Shown in pieces: positions 16,069 through 24,097 of a stretch of DNA of 64,000 nucleotides (positions are counted from its first letter, which is position 1; the number at the start of each line of letters is the position of its first letter). The DNA comes from G965214625 sp965214625. Its GTDB lineage: Bacteria; Pseudomonadota; Gammaproteobacteria; Arenicellales; Poriferihabitantaceae. Location of the stretch: assembly GCA_965214625.1 (NCBI GenBank), contig OZ243962.1, positions 744,001-808,000 of the forward strand, read 5' to 3'. A model generated the notes under the pieces. It made no database searches. It was given only the letters and a program-made list of their open reading frames with translations, and had not been told where the DNA came from. Both the position numbers and the translations under genes were made by a program.

Positions 16069-18633
16069 TCAGGTTTTTGGAAGTGCGTTGGCGGGGTCGT
16101 AGAGGGCCTTGCAACCCACGGCCGCCACTATCACCGGAAATGGCTCGTCAAAATATTCCATGACCAGTTCAAGGCCTTCTTTTGCATACGCTCTGGGCAG
16201 GTAGGCAAGTCCGATATTTTTCCCGATCGACGGACCGTACGCCATGCTGGTCATATACGAACGGCGACCCTGCTCATCCACCAGGACTTGCCGGCTTTCA
16301 GAATCCACAATAGGCCACTGGCCCACCGGATAGCGGGCTACACCGTTTGAATCGACATTATCGGACATCGTCAGCGTACACAAGTAAGCCGGCTGGGTTT
16401 TCCGTTTGCGTTGCGCCAGGTAAGCGACCTTGCCATGAAAATCGGCTTCCTTGACCTTCGGCCGGGCCAGGCCGGCTTCATAAAGATTGTACTCGGTCAA
16501 CAGGTCGGCATTCTGTAACCGCAGACTTTTTTCCAGTCGCCGCGTATTGGCATACGTCTCCACGCCCACCGGTGTTGCGCCCTGTTCATAGATCATATCC
16601 CACAGTGACAGGCCATAGCTGAAGGGAACATGGAGTTCCCAGCCCTGTTCACCGACATAGGAAATCCGAAAGGCGAGAACCGGAATTCCACGCAAAGTGA
16701 GGTGTTTCGTCGTGGCGAACGGAAAACGGTCTGCCTCAAGGTCCTGCGGCTTGTCGGCAATGGTCTGCAACAGGGCACGCGCATTCGGACCCCACAGTCC
16801 CAAACAGGCCAAATGATCACTGCGGTCTTCGATATAGACGCACCAGCGATGATCCTCCGCCATCCGTTTCATCCACACGAAATCTCGGTTTCCGGCATCG
16901 GCACCATCAATCACACGGTACCGGTCCCTTGCAAGACGAATCACCGTGAGATCAGCGCGCACTCCCCCGGCCCGATCCAGAAAATGGGTGTAGACTCCCT
17001 TGCCAATCGGCGTATCATTGCCCACCTTTGCGACACAGACATACTCCAAAAGCCGCTCCGCATCCTGGCCAACCACGTCATAGACTGCAAAGTGTGACAG
17101 GTTGATCATGCCGACATTATCAGACATGGCCAACTGTTCTGCATTGGATACCCTCCAAAAATGGCGGTTGTCCCATTCGTTTTCCCTCACTGGAATCCGA
17201 CTGCCGTATTTTTCCAGCAGATGTTCATTCGAGGCATAGCCATGCGCCCGTTCCCATCCGGCCAACTCCATGAAATAGCCCCCCAGTTCCTTTTCCCTTG
17301 GCCAAAAGGGGCTCCGCCTAAGATCCCGGCCTTTGCTATAGGGTTCCCGATTGTGGACCGCCGGATTGTAAATCTTGAAGGCCGTTTCATAGCATCGATC
17401 ATGAATATACGACGGGGTTTTCTGTATCGGATAGTAGCGGGCGACATCAATACTGTGGATGTCCACTTCAGTCATCCCATCGGTCATCATCTCCGACAGC
17501 ACCTTGCCGATACCGGGGGCATCTTTAACCCACACCGATTCGGCATACCACAAACCGCGGGTTTCGGGTGATTCACCGATAGAAGGCCCCCCGTCAGCGG
17601 TAACCTGGAGCAGTCCATTGAACGAATGGCGTTCGTTCCAGCCGATTTCTCCCAGAATCGGTGTCAGTTCCATCGCTTTTTCCAGGGGTCCGATAATCTG
17701 CTCCATTTGCAACTCCCGCTGGGATGGCGACCAATGGGATTCTCCTTTTTTCCGCAAATCCTTCGGATGAACCAGACGAGGCGCTGTTTCCTCGTAATAA
17801 CCCCATTCTATCTGTCCCCCTTCCGGTGTCATCGGATCACCCGTGTCTCTCAGATACGCTGAATTACCCTGATCACGTAACAGCGGATAGCCGATATGCT
17901 TTCCGGTCCCTTCAAATTCGGTATACGGGCCGAAAAAACACAGCGGATGGTCCACCGGCATGATTGGCAGGTCTTCTCCGGCCATTTCAGCGACAACACG
18001 CCCCCACAACCCGGCGCAAACCACCACGGCCGGCGTTTCAATATAACCGCGACTGGTCTGGACACCCTTGATACAGCCGTTTTCAATATCCAGTCCCGTG
18101 GCCGCCGTGTTGGCGAATGACCGCAGTTTGCCACTGGCAACTGCCTCGTCAACCAGTTCGCCGGCCACGGTCTGGGAACGGGGAATCACCAGACCTGCGT
18201 CCGGATCCCACATCGCGCCTTGAATCATGTCTTCTTCGAGCAACGGGAACAATACCTTGGTTTCCTTCGCGCTGATCATTTTCACATTGGTACCGAAAGC
18301 CTTGCCCGATCCCACCTTGCGTTTCAATTCCGCCATCCGTTCATCATCGTCATGGCGCGCGACCTCCAGTCCACCCACTCGAGAGTATCGGCCTCTCTTT
18401 TCATAAAACTCAACACTGTAGCGCGTGGTATAGCATGTCAGATTGTCGTGCGCTGTGAGATAGCAAAAGTCGGATGCATGGGATGTGGAACCGATATCGG
18501 TGGGAATCGAGGACTGATCAATGCCGACAATGTCCACCCATCCCTTTTCGATCAGATGATGCGCCACCGACGCACCGACAATCCCCCCCTGCCCGATGAT
18601 GACAACGTTTGCATGCGCTGGAAATTCCGCCAT
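16069..18633 (-). CDS. Dimethylglycine/sarcosine dehydrogenase-like FAD and GcvT-domain protein
   Basis: Protein of 854 residues with the two-part layout of dimethylglycine dehydrogenases. The N-terminal amino-acid-oxidase FAD domain has GQGGIVGASVAHHL at 14-27 and a probable FAD-linking histidine at 52 in GSTSHASD. The C-terminal aminomethyltransferase (GcvT) half includes RISYVGEQGWELHVPFSYG, which contains the folate-site glutamate. Such enzymes demethylate N-methylated glycines and pass the one-carbon unit to tetrahydrofolate. The start at 18633 is preceded by GGAG 8 bases upstream; the open frame continues to 18654 without support. It is divergent from the Rieske-ThDP gene, with a perfect palindrome between them. 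The substrate may be dimethylglycine, sarcosine or another N-methyl amine. Confidence 0.87.
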   Translation of the reverse strand: MAEFPAHANVVIIGQGGIVGASVAHHLIEKGWVDIVGIDQSSIPTDIGSTSHASDFCYLTAHDNLTCYTTRYSVEFYEKRGRYSRVGGLEVARHDDDERMAELKRKVGSGKAFGTNVKMISAKETKVLFPLLEEDMIQGAMWDPDAGLVIPRSQTVAGELVDEAVASGKLRSFANTAATGLDIENGCIKGVQTSRGYIETPAVVVCAGLWGRVVAEMAGEDLPIMPVDHPLCFFGPYTEFEGTGKHIGYPLLRDQGNSAYLRDTGDPMTPEGGQIEWGYYEETAPRLVHPKDLRKKGESHWSPSQRELQMEQIIGPLEKAMELTPILGEIGWNERHSFNGLLQVTADGGPSIGESPETRGLWYAESVWVKDAPGIGKVLSEMMTDGMTEVDIHSIDVARYYPIQKTPSYIHDRCYETAFKIYNPAVHNREPYSKGRDLRRSPFWPREKELGGYFMELAGWERAHGYASNEHLLEKYGSRIPVRENEWDNRHFWRVSNAEQLAMSDNVGMINLSHFAVYDVVGQDAERLLEYVCVAKVGNDTPIGKGVYTHFLDRAGGVRADLTVIRLARDRYRVIDGADAGNRDFVWMKRMAEDHRWCVYIEDRSDHLACLGLWGPNARALLQTIADKPQDLEADRFPFATTKHLTLRGIPVLAFRISYVGEQGWELHVPFSYGLSLWDMIYEQGATPVGVETYANTRRLEKSLRLQNADLLTEYNLYEAGLARPKVKEADFHGKVAYLAQRKRKTQPAYLCTLTMSDNVDSNGVARYPVGQWPIVDSESRQVLVDEQGRRSYMTSMAYGPSIGKNIGLAYLPRAYAKEGLELVMEYFDEPFPVIVAAVGCKALYDPANALPKT

Positions 18634-19169
18634 GTTGTTTCTCCAGATAGTCAATGGTTCGATTCAGGAATCAGGTTTGAATGCACTGCTGTCTACCTGA
18701 TGATCCCGTCAATGTTGAGAAGACGTTGGTCAACAGTAACCTCAATTTCAAACCACCTCCAAACGGGATTATAATCCCGTTTGTCTGGATAGATGAACCG
18801 TGAAACGACATCCCCGGAGTGATTTGATCCCGGTACCCGGTTGGGCTGCTTTTGAAAACCGTTACCAGGATGGACAGGAAAGCTCCCCATGCTCCGTTGA
18901 CAGTCAGGCGTCATGCAGTCCGTCATCGGGATCAACAGGGTGTGACAACGTAATTGTTGGCCTTGTTGATCACCACAAGACCGGCGACTGTTACAATCGA
19001 CTGTCTGTTTTCTGCTCGCTGATGCTTTCAGCTTCATTGCAAGGACGAACAGTGGTCAACACAATATCAATGACCTGACAACGCTTGACAGGAAGATGGC
19101 CTCTCTACAGTGACATGAAATACGGCGGCATCACCCCATTGAATCAATCAATCGACCGGAAAAACAGTG
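18634..19169. promoter_or_regulatory. Divergent regulatory region, DMGDH-like to Rieske-ThDP gene
   Basis: About 535 bases between two divergent starts, longer than needed for two simple promoters. It contains the 22-bp perfect palindrome at 18761-18782 and no credible gene. The Rieske-ThDP leader would be about 390 bases if transcription starts near the palindrome. I looked for a glycine riboswitch and did not see its tandem conserved core. Confidence 0.5.
18761..18782. repeat. 22-bp perfect palindrome, candidate operator
   Basis: The half-site AAACGGGATTA is followed immediately by its exact reverse complement. The centre reads ATTATAAT, so a TATAAT box exists on both strands. On the plus strand TATAAT (18770-18775) has a weak TTCAAA at 18747-18752 with 17-bp spacing. 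It may be a dimeric-regulator operator over divergent -10 boxes. A hairpin with a 9-bp stem and TATA loop is the alternative. Confidence 0.55.
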
Positions 19170-21158
19170 ATGGAGAAAACGCAAAGAAAAGTAACTTGGT
19201 ACAAGGTGGCGGAACGCAATGAACTGCCCGAAGGACGGGTAAAAACCGTCACCGCCGAGACCAAGAGCATGGCACTGACGCATGTCAATGGGCAGTATGC
19301 CGCGATGGATAACCGCTGCCCCCACCAAGGTGGCCCGTTGGGGGAAGGATCGATCGAGATAGGGACAGACGGACAGTGCTGGTTGCGTTGTCCCTGGCAT
19401 GGATGGGACTTCGACCCGTTAACCGGAAAACCGCCAGGAGGACACGAAGATTCGGGACAACAGATGTATCCCGTCGCAGTGCGCGAAGACGGCATCTATC
19501 TGGCACTTGAACAGGAACCGCAAAAAGCACCGACCATCTCCGATGCCATGGTGAAAACGATGGTCAACTGGGGCATCAGGTCCGTTTTCGGCATGGTCGG
19601 GCATTCGAACCTGGGACTGGCCGATGCATTGCGAAAACAGGCCGTGGCCGGCAATCTGAACTACTACGGTATCCGTCACGAAGGTGCGGCGGCTTTTGCC
19701 TGTTCCGGGTATGCAAAGGCTTCTGGACGGCCTGCTGCCAGTTTGACCATTGCCGGTCCGGGTGCAACCAATCTGTTAACCGGGTTATGGGATTGCAAGG
19801 TGGATCGTGCACCGGCACTGGCACTCACCGGCCAGGTTGATATCCAGGTTCTGGGGCCAGGTGCCTTTCAGGATATCGATCTTGGCTCGGCTTTCCAGGC
19901 TGTGGCGGCATTCAGTCAAACGGTGCTGCATACCAGCAAGCACGGGGAATTGATGAGCCTGGCCTGTAAAACGGCACTCGTCCAGCGCGGCCCGACACAC
20001 CTGATTTTTCCCGATGATGTACAAACATTGCCGATCACCCCCAAATCGAAAGTGGGCTATCCGGAGGGACGATTGGGCAATGAGAAAATCACGCCGGCAC
20101 AAGAATCGATCGACCGGATCACCGAAATGATTGAGGCTCACCGCAGACCGATCATCATTGTCGGTTATGGCGCCAAGCACAGCATGCCCGAAGTGATACA
20201 GCTGGCTGAAAAACTCAACGCGCCTGTGCTGACCACTTTCAAGGGAAAAGGACAGATCGCCGATACCCATCCGCTGGCTGCGGGCGTGCTCGGTCGGTCC
20301 GGGACACCGATCGCCAGCTGGTTCATGAACGAATGCGACTTGATCCTGGTCTTTGGTGCCTCATTTTCAAACCATACCGGGATTACCGAAAAACGCCCCA
20401 TCATTCAAGTCGACTTTGACCAAATGGCTCTCGGAAAATTCCATCCGGTCACGCTGCCGGTCTGGGGTGAAATCACGACCACCGTCCAGCTGATCTGTCG
20501 TCGAATGGATCATGAACCACACACGGTGGATCAGCGTCCTGAAGTCGCCACCCGCTGGAAAATCTGGCGTGATGAGAAAAAAAGTCGTCGACACGATGAT
20601 TCAGGCAACGGCATCAACTCTGCATCTATCTTTGATTCCCTCAGTCGTGTCATTCCCAAAGATGCCATTATCGCGGTGGACGTTGGCAACAACACCTATT
20701 CATTTGGTCGCTACTTTGAATGTGATCACCAATCGGTGTTGATGTCGGGATACTTGGGCTCAATCGGTTTTTCCTTTCCGGCCGCCATGGGGGCCTGGGC
20801 CGCAACCCGGGATTTTGAAGAACTCAAAGGCCGAAAAATCGTCTCGATCAGCGGTGACGGTGGATTCGGGCAGTACCTGGCCGACTTTACGACGGCCGTG
20901 AAATACAAGATGGACATCACACATATCCTGCTGAACAATCACCAACTCGGAAAGATCACCAAAGAACAACGGTCGGCTGAGTGGGCAGTCTGGCAAACCT
21001 CACTTCACAATCCGGATTTTGCTGAATTTGCCCGACTCTGTGGTGCCTTCGGTATCCGAGTGACGGACAAATCCAAGATCGATGAGGCACTCAGCAAAGC
21101 ATTGAATCATGAGGGTGCTGCCTTGGTGGAAATTTTATCTGATCCCAATCTGATATAG
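19170..21158 (+). CDS. Rieske [2Fe-2S] domain fused to thiamine-diphosphate enzyme
   Basis: Single open frame of 662 residues. Residues 1-115 form a Rieske ferredoxin domain with ligands C50-x-H52 (CPHQGGPLGEG) and C74-x2-H77 (CPWHGWDFD). From about 122 to the end runs a full three-domain ThDP enzyme of the acetolactate synthase/pyruvate oxidase class. It has the Pyr domain with catalytic Glu 171 in YYGIRHEGAAAFACSGYAKA, a central domain (RRPIIIVGYGAKHSMPEVIQ), and the PP domain with the ThDP-magnesium motif GDGG at 562-565 through NN at 589-590. The ATG at 19170 is one codon after an alternative GTG at 19167. The ThDP part lacks features that would fix acetolactate, sulfoacetaldehyde or oxalyl chemistry. 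The Rieske cluster suggests electron transfer to or from the ThDP intermediate, or an electron-transfer partner. The reaction is unknown. Confidence 0.9.
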   Translation: MEKTQRKVTWYKVAERNELPEGRVKTVTAETKSMALTHVNGQYAAMDNRCPHQGGPLGEGSIEIGTDGQCWLRCPWHGWDFDPLTGKPPGGHEDSGQQMYPVAVREDGIYLALEQEPQKAPTISDAMVKTMVNWGIRSVFGMVGHSNLGLADALRKQAVAGNLNYYGIRHEGAAAFACSGYAKASGRPAASLTIAGPGATNLLTGLWDCKVDRAPALALTGQVDIQVLGPGAFQDIDLGSAFQAVAAFSQTVLHTSKHGELMSLACKTALVQRGPTHLIFPDDVQTLPITPKSKVGYPEGRLGNEKITPAQESIDRITEMIEAHRRPIIIVGYGAKHSMPEVIQLAEKLNAPVLTTFKGKGQIADTHPLAAGVLGRSGTPIASWFMNECDLILVFGASFSNHTGITEKRPIIQVDFDQMALGKFHPVTLPVWGEITTTVQLICRRMDHEPHTVDQRPEVATRWKIWRDEKKSRRHDDSGNGINSASIFDSLSRVIPKDAIIAVDVGNNTYSFGRYFECDHQSVLMSGYLGSIGFSFPAAMGAWAATRDFEELKGRKIVSISGDGGFGQYLADFTTAVKYKMDITHILLNNHQLGKITKEQRSAEWAVWQTSLHNPDFAEFARLCGAFGIRVTDKSKIDEALSKALNHEGAALVEILSDPNLI

Positions 21159-21515
21159 GGCTGTCAGCGTCCATTTCACGATGCCCGTGTCGCTGTTTTG
21201 TCCGGTCGCTATGGACTTTGCTGTTCAGTTCAAAATCACAACTGGTCCATCGAAACTCGAATATTGTTGTCCCGACAATGCAGGCTGTTGTAGACGGTTC
21301 CGTGCCCGGTCCCAATTGGACGGGCGTCCCAAGATAATATAAGGCCGTTTCATACAACCAGGTGTGCGGACTATCGCTGTGATAGGCTTCCTTGACAGGT
21401 TCTGTGACCCATACCCGGATAACGGTTGTATTGGCCGATCCGGGATATATTCACGCCATTCGGCCAACATGCAAGGCTCGGCTCTTCCCCATCGGTTGAT
21501 TGAGTCACTTTCATT
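21159..21515. other. Region between the Rieske-ThDP gene and the tnpB element
   Basis: About 350 bases. Minus-strand frames contain protein-like stretches (AEWREYIPDRPIQPLSGYG in one frame, YETALYYLGTPVQLGPGTEP in another at 21357 and below) that could be joined by one frameshift. I do not recognise the product; it may be a decayed gene. Confidence 0.3.
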
Positions 21516-21540
21516 GGGAATTATATACCTCAATGCCCAA
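21516..21540. repeat. Right-end imperfect palindrome of tnpB element
   Basis: Read on the minus strand the core is GGGCATTGAGG then TATATAATTCCC. It matches the other end in 23 of 25 positions in inverted orientation. It can fold into a GGG-n-ATT/AAT-n-CCC hairpin. Confidence 0.7.
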
Positions 21541-21560
21541 AGAGCATCAGGGGTATACAG

Positions 21561-22742
21561 TCACGCGGCTCTCGCTACCGCACCGGGAATAGTCCCACCC
21601 GGCAAGGTTGCCAGTCCGCGGTTCAGGAGATTGATCGATGCATTCAAATCCGCATCCATCACCTGCCCGCAGGACGTACAACCATAACGCTTGCCCTTTC
21701 GACTGGACGGATCAACCATCCCGCAGACCGAACAAGATTGTGAAGTGTGGCGGGGATCAATCTTCAAAAACAGCTTACCAGCTTCTTCCGCTTTGTAGGC
21801 CATTTGTACCTGAAGCAATCCCCAGGATTGGTGACTGATTTCACGATTCAATCCCGATTTGGCTTTGACCTGCTTACCGGGTTGTTCGATCGTTCCTTTC
21901 GCTGACTTTTTCATGTTCATGATCTTCAGATCTTCCATAATGATCACCTCATTCCTTTTCACGATCTCCGTGGTGATTCGATGACATTCGTTACGATTGC
22001 GTATCCGCTCCCTTTCATGAAGATTCGATAATACGTGTTTCCGTTTTCTGAAAAGCCGGCTGCCTTTTTTACACCGGCTCAATCGCCGCTGAATCTGTTT
22101 GATTTTCTCCGTGTTAGTCTTTCTTCGTGGGTAAACCACTCCATCGGAACACACCTGACGATCCGTAATCCCCAGGTCAATACCCACCGCCTGATGCGTC
22201 TTCGGTAATTCAACGGTATCGACTAAGTCAGATTGATATATAACCGGCGATTGCGTCGGGTGATGGACAGCGTTTTGAGTTGATCACTCGACGGCAAACC
22301 GGTTTGTCGCACCGTGAGGGTCGGTAAGCCCCTGATCCGGATCACGGTCCGCTTCCCGTTGGCCTTGACCATCGACGACGTGGTTTCTTTCAACTCTATC
22401 GTCTTGTAGCGGTTGCTTCGTCTGAATCGGGGAAACCCCGGTGTCTCGCCCAGTTTCACCCGGTTGAAAAACCGTTTCATCGCATTGTCCAGTCGGATCA
22501 GGGCCCCTCTTGAAACATGAACGGAACAGCCACCGTAACCTTCCGAATCGGCCTTTCTGATTTCGGTCAGACTCCGGCATTGATCATACAACGAGATCGA
22601 CTGGCCTGTTTTTTGATAACAGCTGATCCGCTCTTCCAAAGCCGCATTGTAAAGATGGCAGCACTGGCGCATCAACGCATCGATGATCATAACCCGCATC
22701 GGTGGCATAGGCCCTGAGTTGATACGTCTTGTAGATCTGCAT
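21561..22742 (-). pseudogene. tnpB: RNA-guided endonuclease TnpB, two frameshifts
   Basis: The true start appears to be the ATG at 22742, giving MQIYKTYQLRAYATDAGYD. The family sequence then continues in another frame (IDALMRQCCHLYNAALEER, through GETPGFPRFRRSNRYKTIEL) until a stop at 22223. After a second shift near 22220-22235 it resumes as VDTVELPKTHQAVGIDLGITD and runs intact to 21561. The RuvC-like nuclease residues are all present in this last part: Asp in GIDLGITD, Glu in IIMEDLKIM, Asp in DADLNASINLL. So is the zinc finger CSVCG...CTSCG. The nuclease half is therefore conserved although the gene is broken. A sequencing error could mimic one shift; two make decay more likely. Confidence 0.8.
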
Positions 22743-22789
22743 GCCCTCATTTTACTCTGTCGCTATCCTTGATGGGAGATTTATTGGTT

Positions 22790-22814
22790 TTGGGCATTGA
22801 AGGATATAATTCCC
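22790..22814. repeat. Left-end imperfect palindrome of tnpB element
   Basis: Core GGGCATTGAAGG then ATATAATTCCC on the plus strand, 48 bases outside the tnpB start and 53 bases before the trpB start. It includes a TATAAT box at 22805-22810 pointing toward trpB. Confidence 0.7.
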
Positions 22815-22836
22815 CTTCATTCACACGCGGTATAAT
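22805..22836 (+). promoter_or_regulatory. Candidate trpBA promoter -10 boxes
   Basis: Two exact TATAAT hexamers lie at 22805-22810 and 22831-22836, 32-63 bases before the trpB ATG. The first has TTATTG 18 bases upstream (22781-22786). The first lies within the transposon palindrome. Neither has a strong -35 element. Confidence 0.35.
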
Positions 22837-22867
22837 CACGATACTTAATTACAACACATCCAACTCG

Positions 22868-24097
22868 ATGAGCACTTCAATTCAATCCTCTGGGCCGGAG
22901 TCCTATCGGTCAGGCCCGGATGACCGGGGGCATTTCGGCATTTTTGGCGGCCGGTTTGTCGCCGAAACCCTGATGCCACTGATTCTGGCTGTCGAAGAGG
23001 CGTATAACCGATACCGCAACGATGCGGAATTTCAGGCTGAGTTGCAATTTTATTCCCGGGATTATGTCGGGCGGCCCAGTCCGCTGTACCTGGCGCAGCG
23101 TCTCTCGGATGAATTGGGCGGCGCGAAAATCTATTTCAAACGGGATGAACTGAATCATACGGGCGCCCATAAAATCAACAATACGCTCGGACAGATTCTA
23201 CTGGCCAAACGCATGGGTAAGCGTCGCATCATCGCTGAGACCGGCGCCGGACAACACGGGGTCGCGACCGCAACGGTATGTGCCTTGTTTAACTTGCCCT
23301 GTGTGGTCTATATGGGTGAAAAGGATATCGAACGACAGGCACCGAATGTCTTTCGAATGAAGTTGCTGGGCGCCCAGGTCATACCCGTTACCAGCGGAAC
23401 GGCCACACTCAAGGATGCCATGAACGAGGCATTGCGAGACTGGGTGGCGAATGTAGACGATACCTTTTACATTATCGGCACCGCAGCCGGCCCACACCCT
23501 TACCCCGAAATGGTCCGCGATTTCCAATGTATTATCGGAGACGAAGCAAAATCACAGCTATTGGAAAAAGAAAATCGTCTGCCAGATGTCATTATTGCCT
23601 GTATCGGTGGGGGATCCAATGCAATCGGCCTGTTTCACCCGTTTCTGGACGATCTTTCGGTGAACATTATCGGCGTTGAGGCAGCCGGCCATGGGATCGA
23701 ATCGGGACAGCATGCCGCCTCGCTGACAGGGGGAGAACCAGGTGTGCTCCACGGCAATCGTACCTTTTTGCTGCAGGACCCGGATGGACAGATTATTGAT
23801 GCGCATTCCATTTCCGCCGGACTGGATTATCCGGGTATTGGCCCGGAACATTCCTGGCTGCACAGTCTCGGCAGGGTGCAGTATGTCTCTGTCACCGATG
23901 ATGAGGCGCTGGAGGCCTTTAAACTGTGCTGTCGCACGGAAGGAATCATTCCTGCCCTGGAACCCGCTCACGCCCTGGCACACGTCGCGAAGATCGCACC
24001 GCAGATGGATAAAAACCAACTCATTATCATGAATCTTTGTGGCCGGGGTGACAAGGATGTTTTTACCGTCGCCGAGGCACTGGGGGTGAAACTATGA
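22868..24097 (+). CDS. trpB: Tryptophan synthase beta chain
   Basis: PLP enzyme that joins indole and serine in the last step of tryptophan synthesis. The 409 residues show the usual start GPDDRGHFGIFGGRFVAETL and the PLP lysine at 102 in ELNHTGAHKINN. They also have the GAGQHGVATATVCALF loop and the phosphate-binding CIGGGSNAIGLF. The ATG at 22868 is chosen because the family start follows directly; the open frame extends upstream through transposon-end sequence. Its stop overlaps the trpA start by 4 bases (ATGA), implying translational coupling. trpF lies far away at 46.9 kb, as in pseudomonad-like arrangements where trpBA are separate. Confidence 0.97.
   Translation: MSTSIQSSGPESYRSGPDDRGHFGIFGGRFVAETLMPLILAVEEAYNRYRNDAEFQAELQFYSRDYVGRPSPLYLAQRLSDELGGAKIYFKRDELNHTGAHKINNTLGQILLAKRMGKRRIIAETGAGQHGVATATVCALFNLPCVVYMGEKDIERQAPNVFRMKLLGAQVIPVTSGTATLKDAMNEALRDWVANVDDTFYIIGTAAGPHPYPEMVRDFQCIIGDEAKSQLLEKENRLPDVIIACIGGGSNAIGLFHPFLDDLSVNIIGVEAAGHGIESGQHAASLTGGEPGVLHGNRTFLLQDPDGQIIDAHSISAGLDYPGIGPEHSWLHSLGRVQYVSVTDDEALEAFKLCCRTEGIIPALEPAHALAHVAKIAPQMDKNQLIIMNLCGRGDKDVFTVAEALGVKL

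Larger units (their letters stand above)
21516..22814 (-). mobile_element. IS200/IS605-type tnpB-only element, degraded
   Basis: A tnpB gene with no Y1 transposase tnpA is bounded by imperfect palindromes of the same pattern, GGG-n-ATT-n9-AAT-n-CCC, at 21518-21540 and 22790-22814. Subterminal palindromes with a mismatched base are what TnpA recognises in this family. The true tips lie perhaps 10-20 bases further out; TCAA tetranucleotides on the minus strand just beyond the lower palindrome fit a right-end cleavage site. The guide (omega/re) RNA of such elements overlaps the 3' end of tnpB and the right end, which here would be about 21516-21680 on the minus strand. With two frameshifts in tnpB and no tnpA, the copy should be immobile by itself. 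Confidence 0.75.

Noticed and set aside
18634..19169. Glycine riboswitch upstream of the demethylase or ThDP gene
   Set aside because: I did not see the conserved tandem core; the only strong structure is the palindrome.
19170..21158. Calling the ThDP part acetolactate synthase or sulfoacetaldehyde acetyltransferase
   Set aside because: The family-level fold is clear but no residue pattern I can see fixes either substrate, and the Rieske fusion is foreign to both.
21561..22742. Two separate transposase genes
   Set aside because: The two frames carry consecutive parts of one TnpB protein, so they are a single frameshifted gene.
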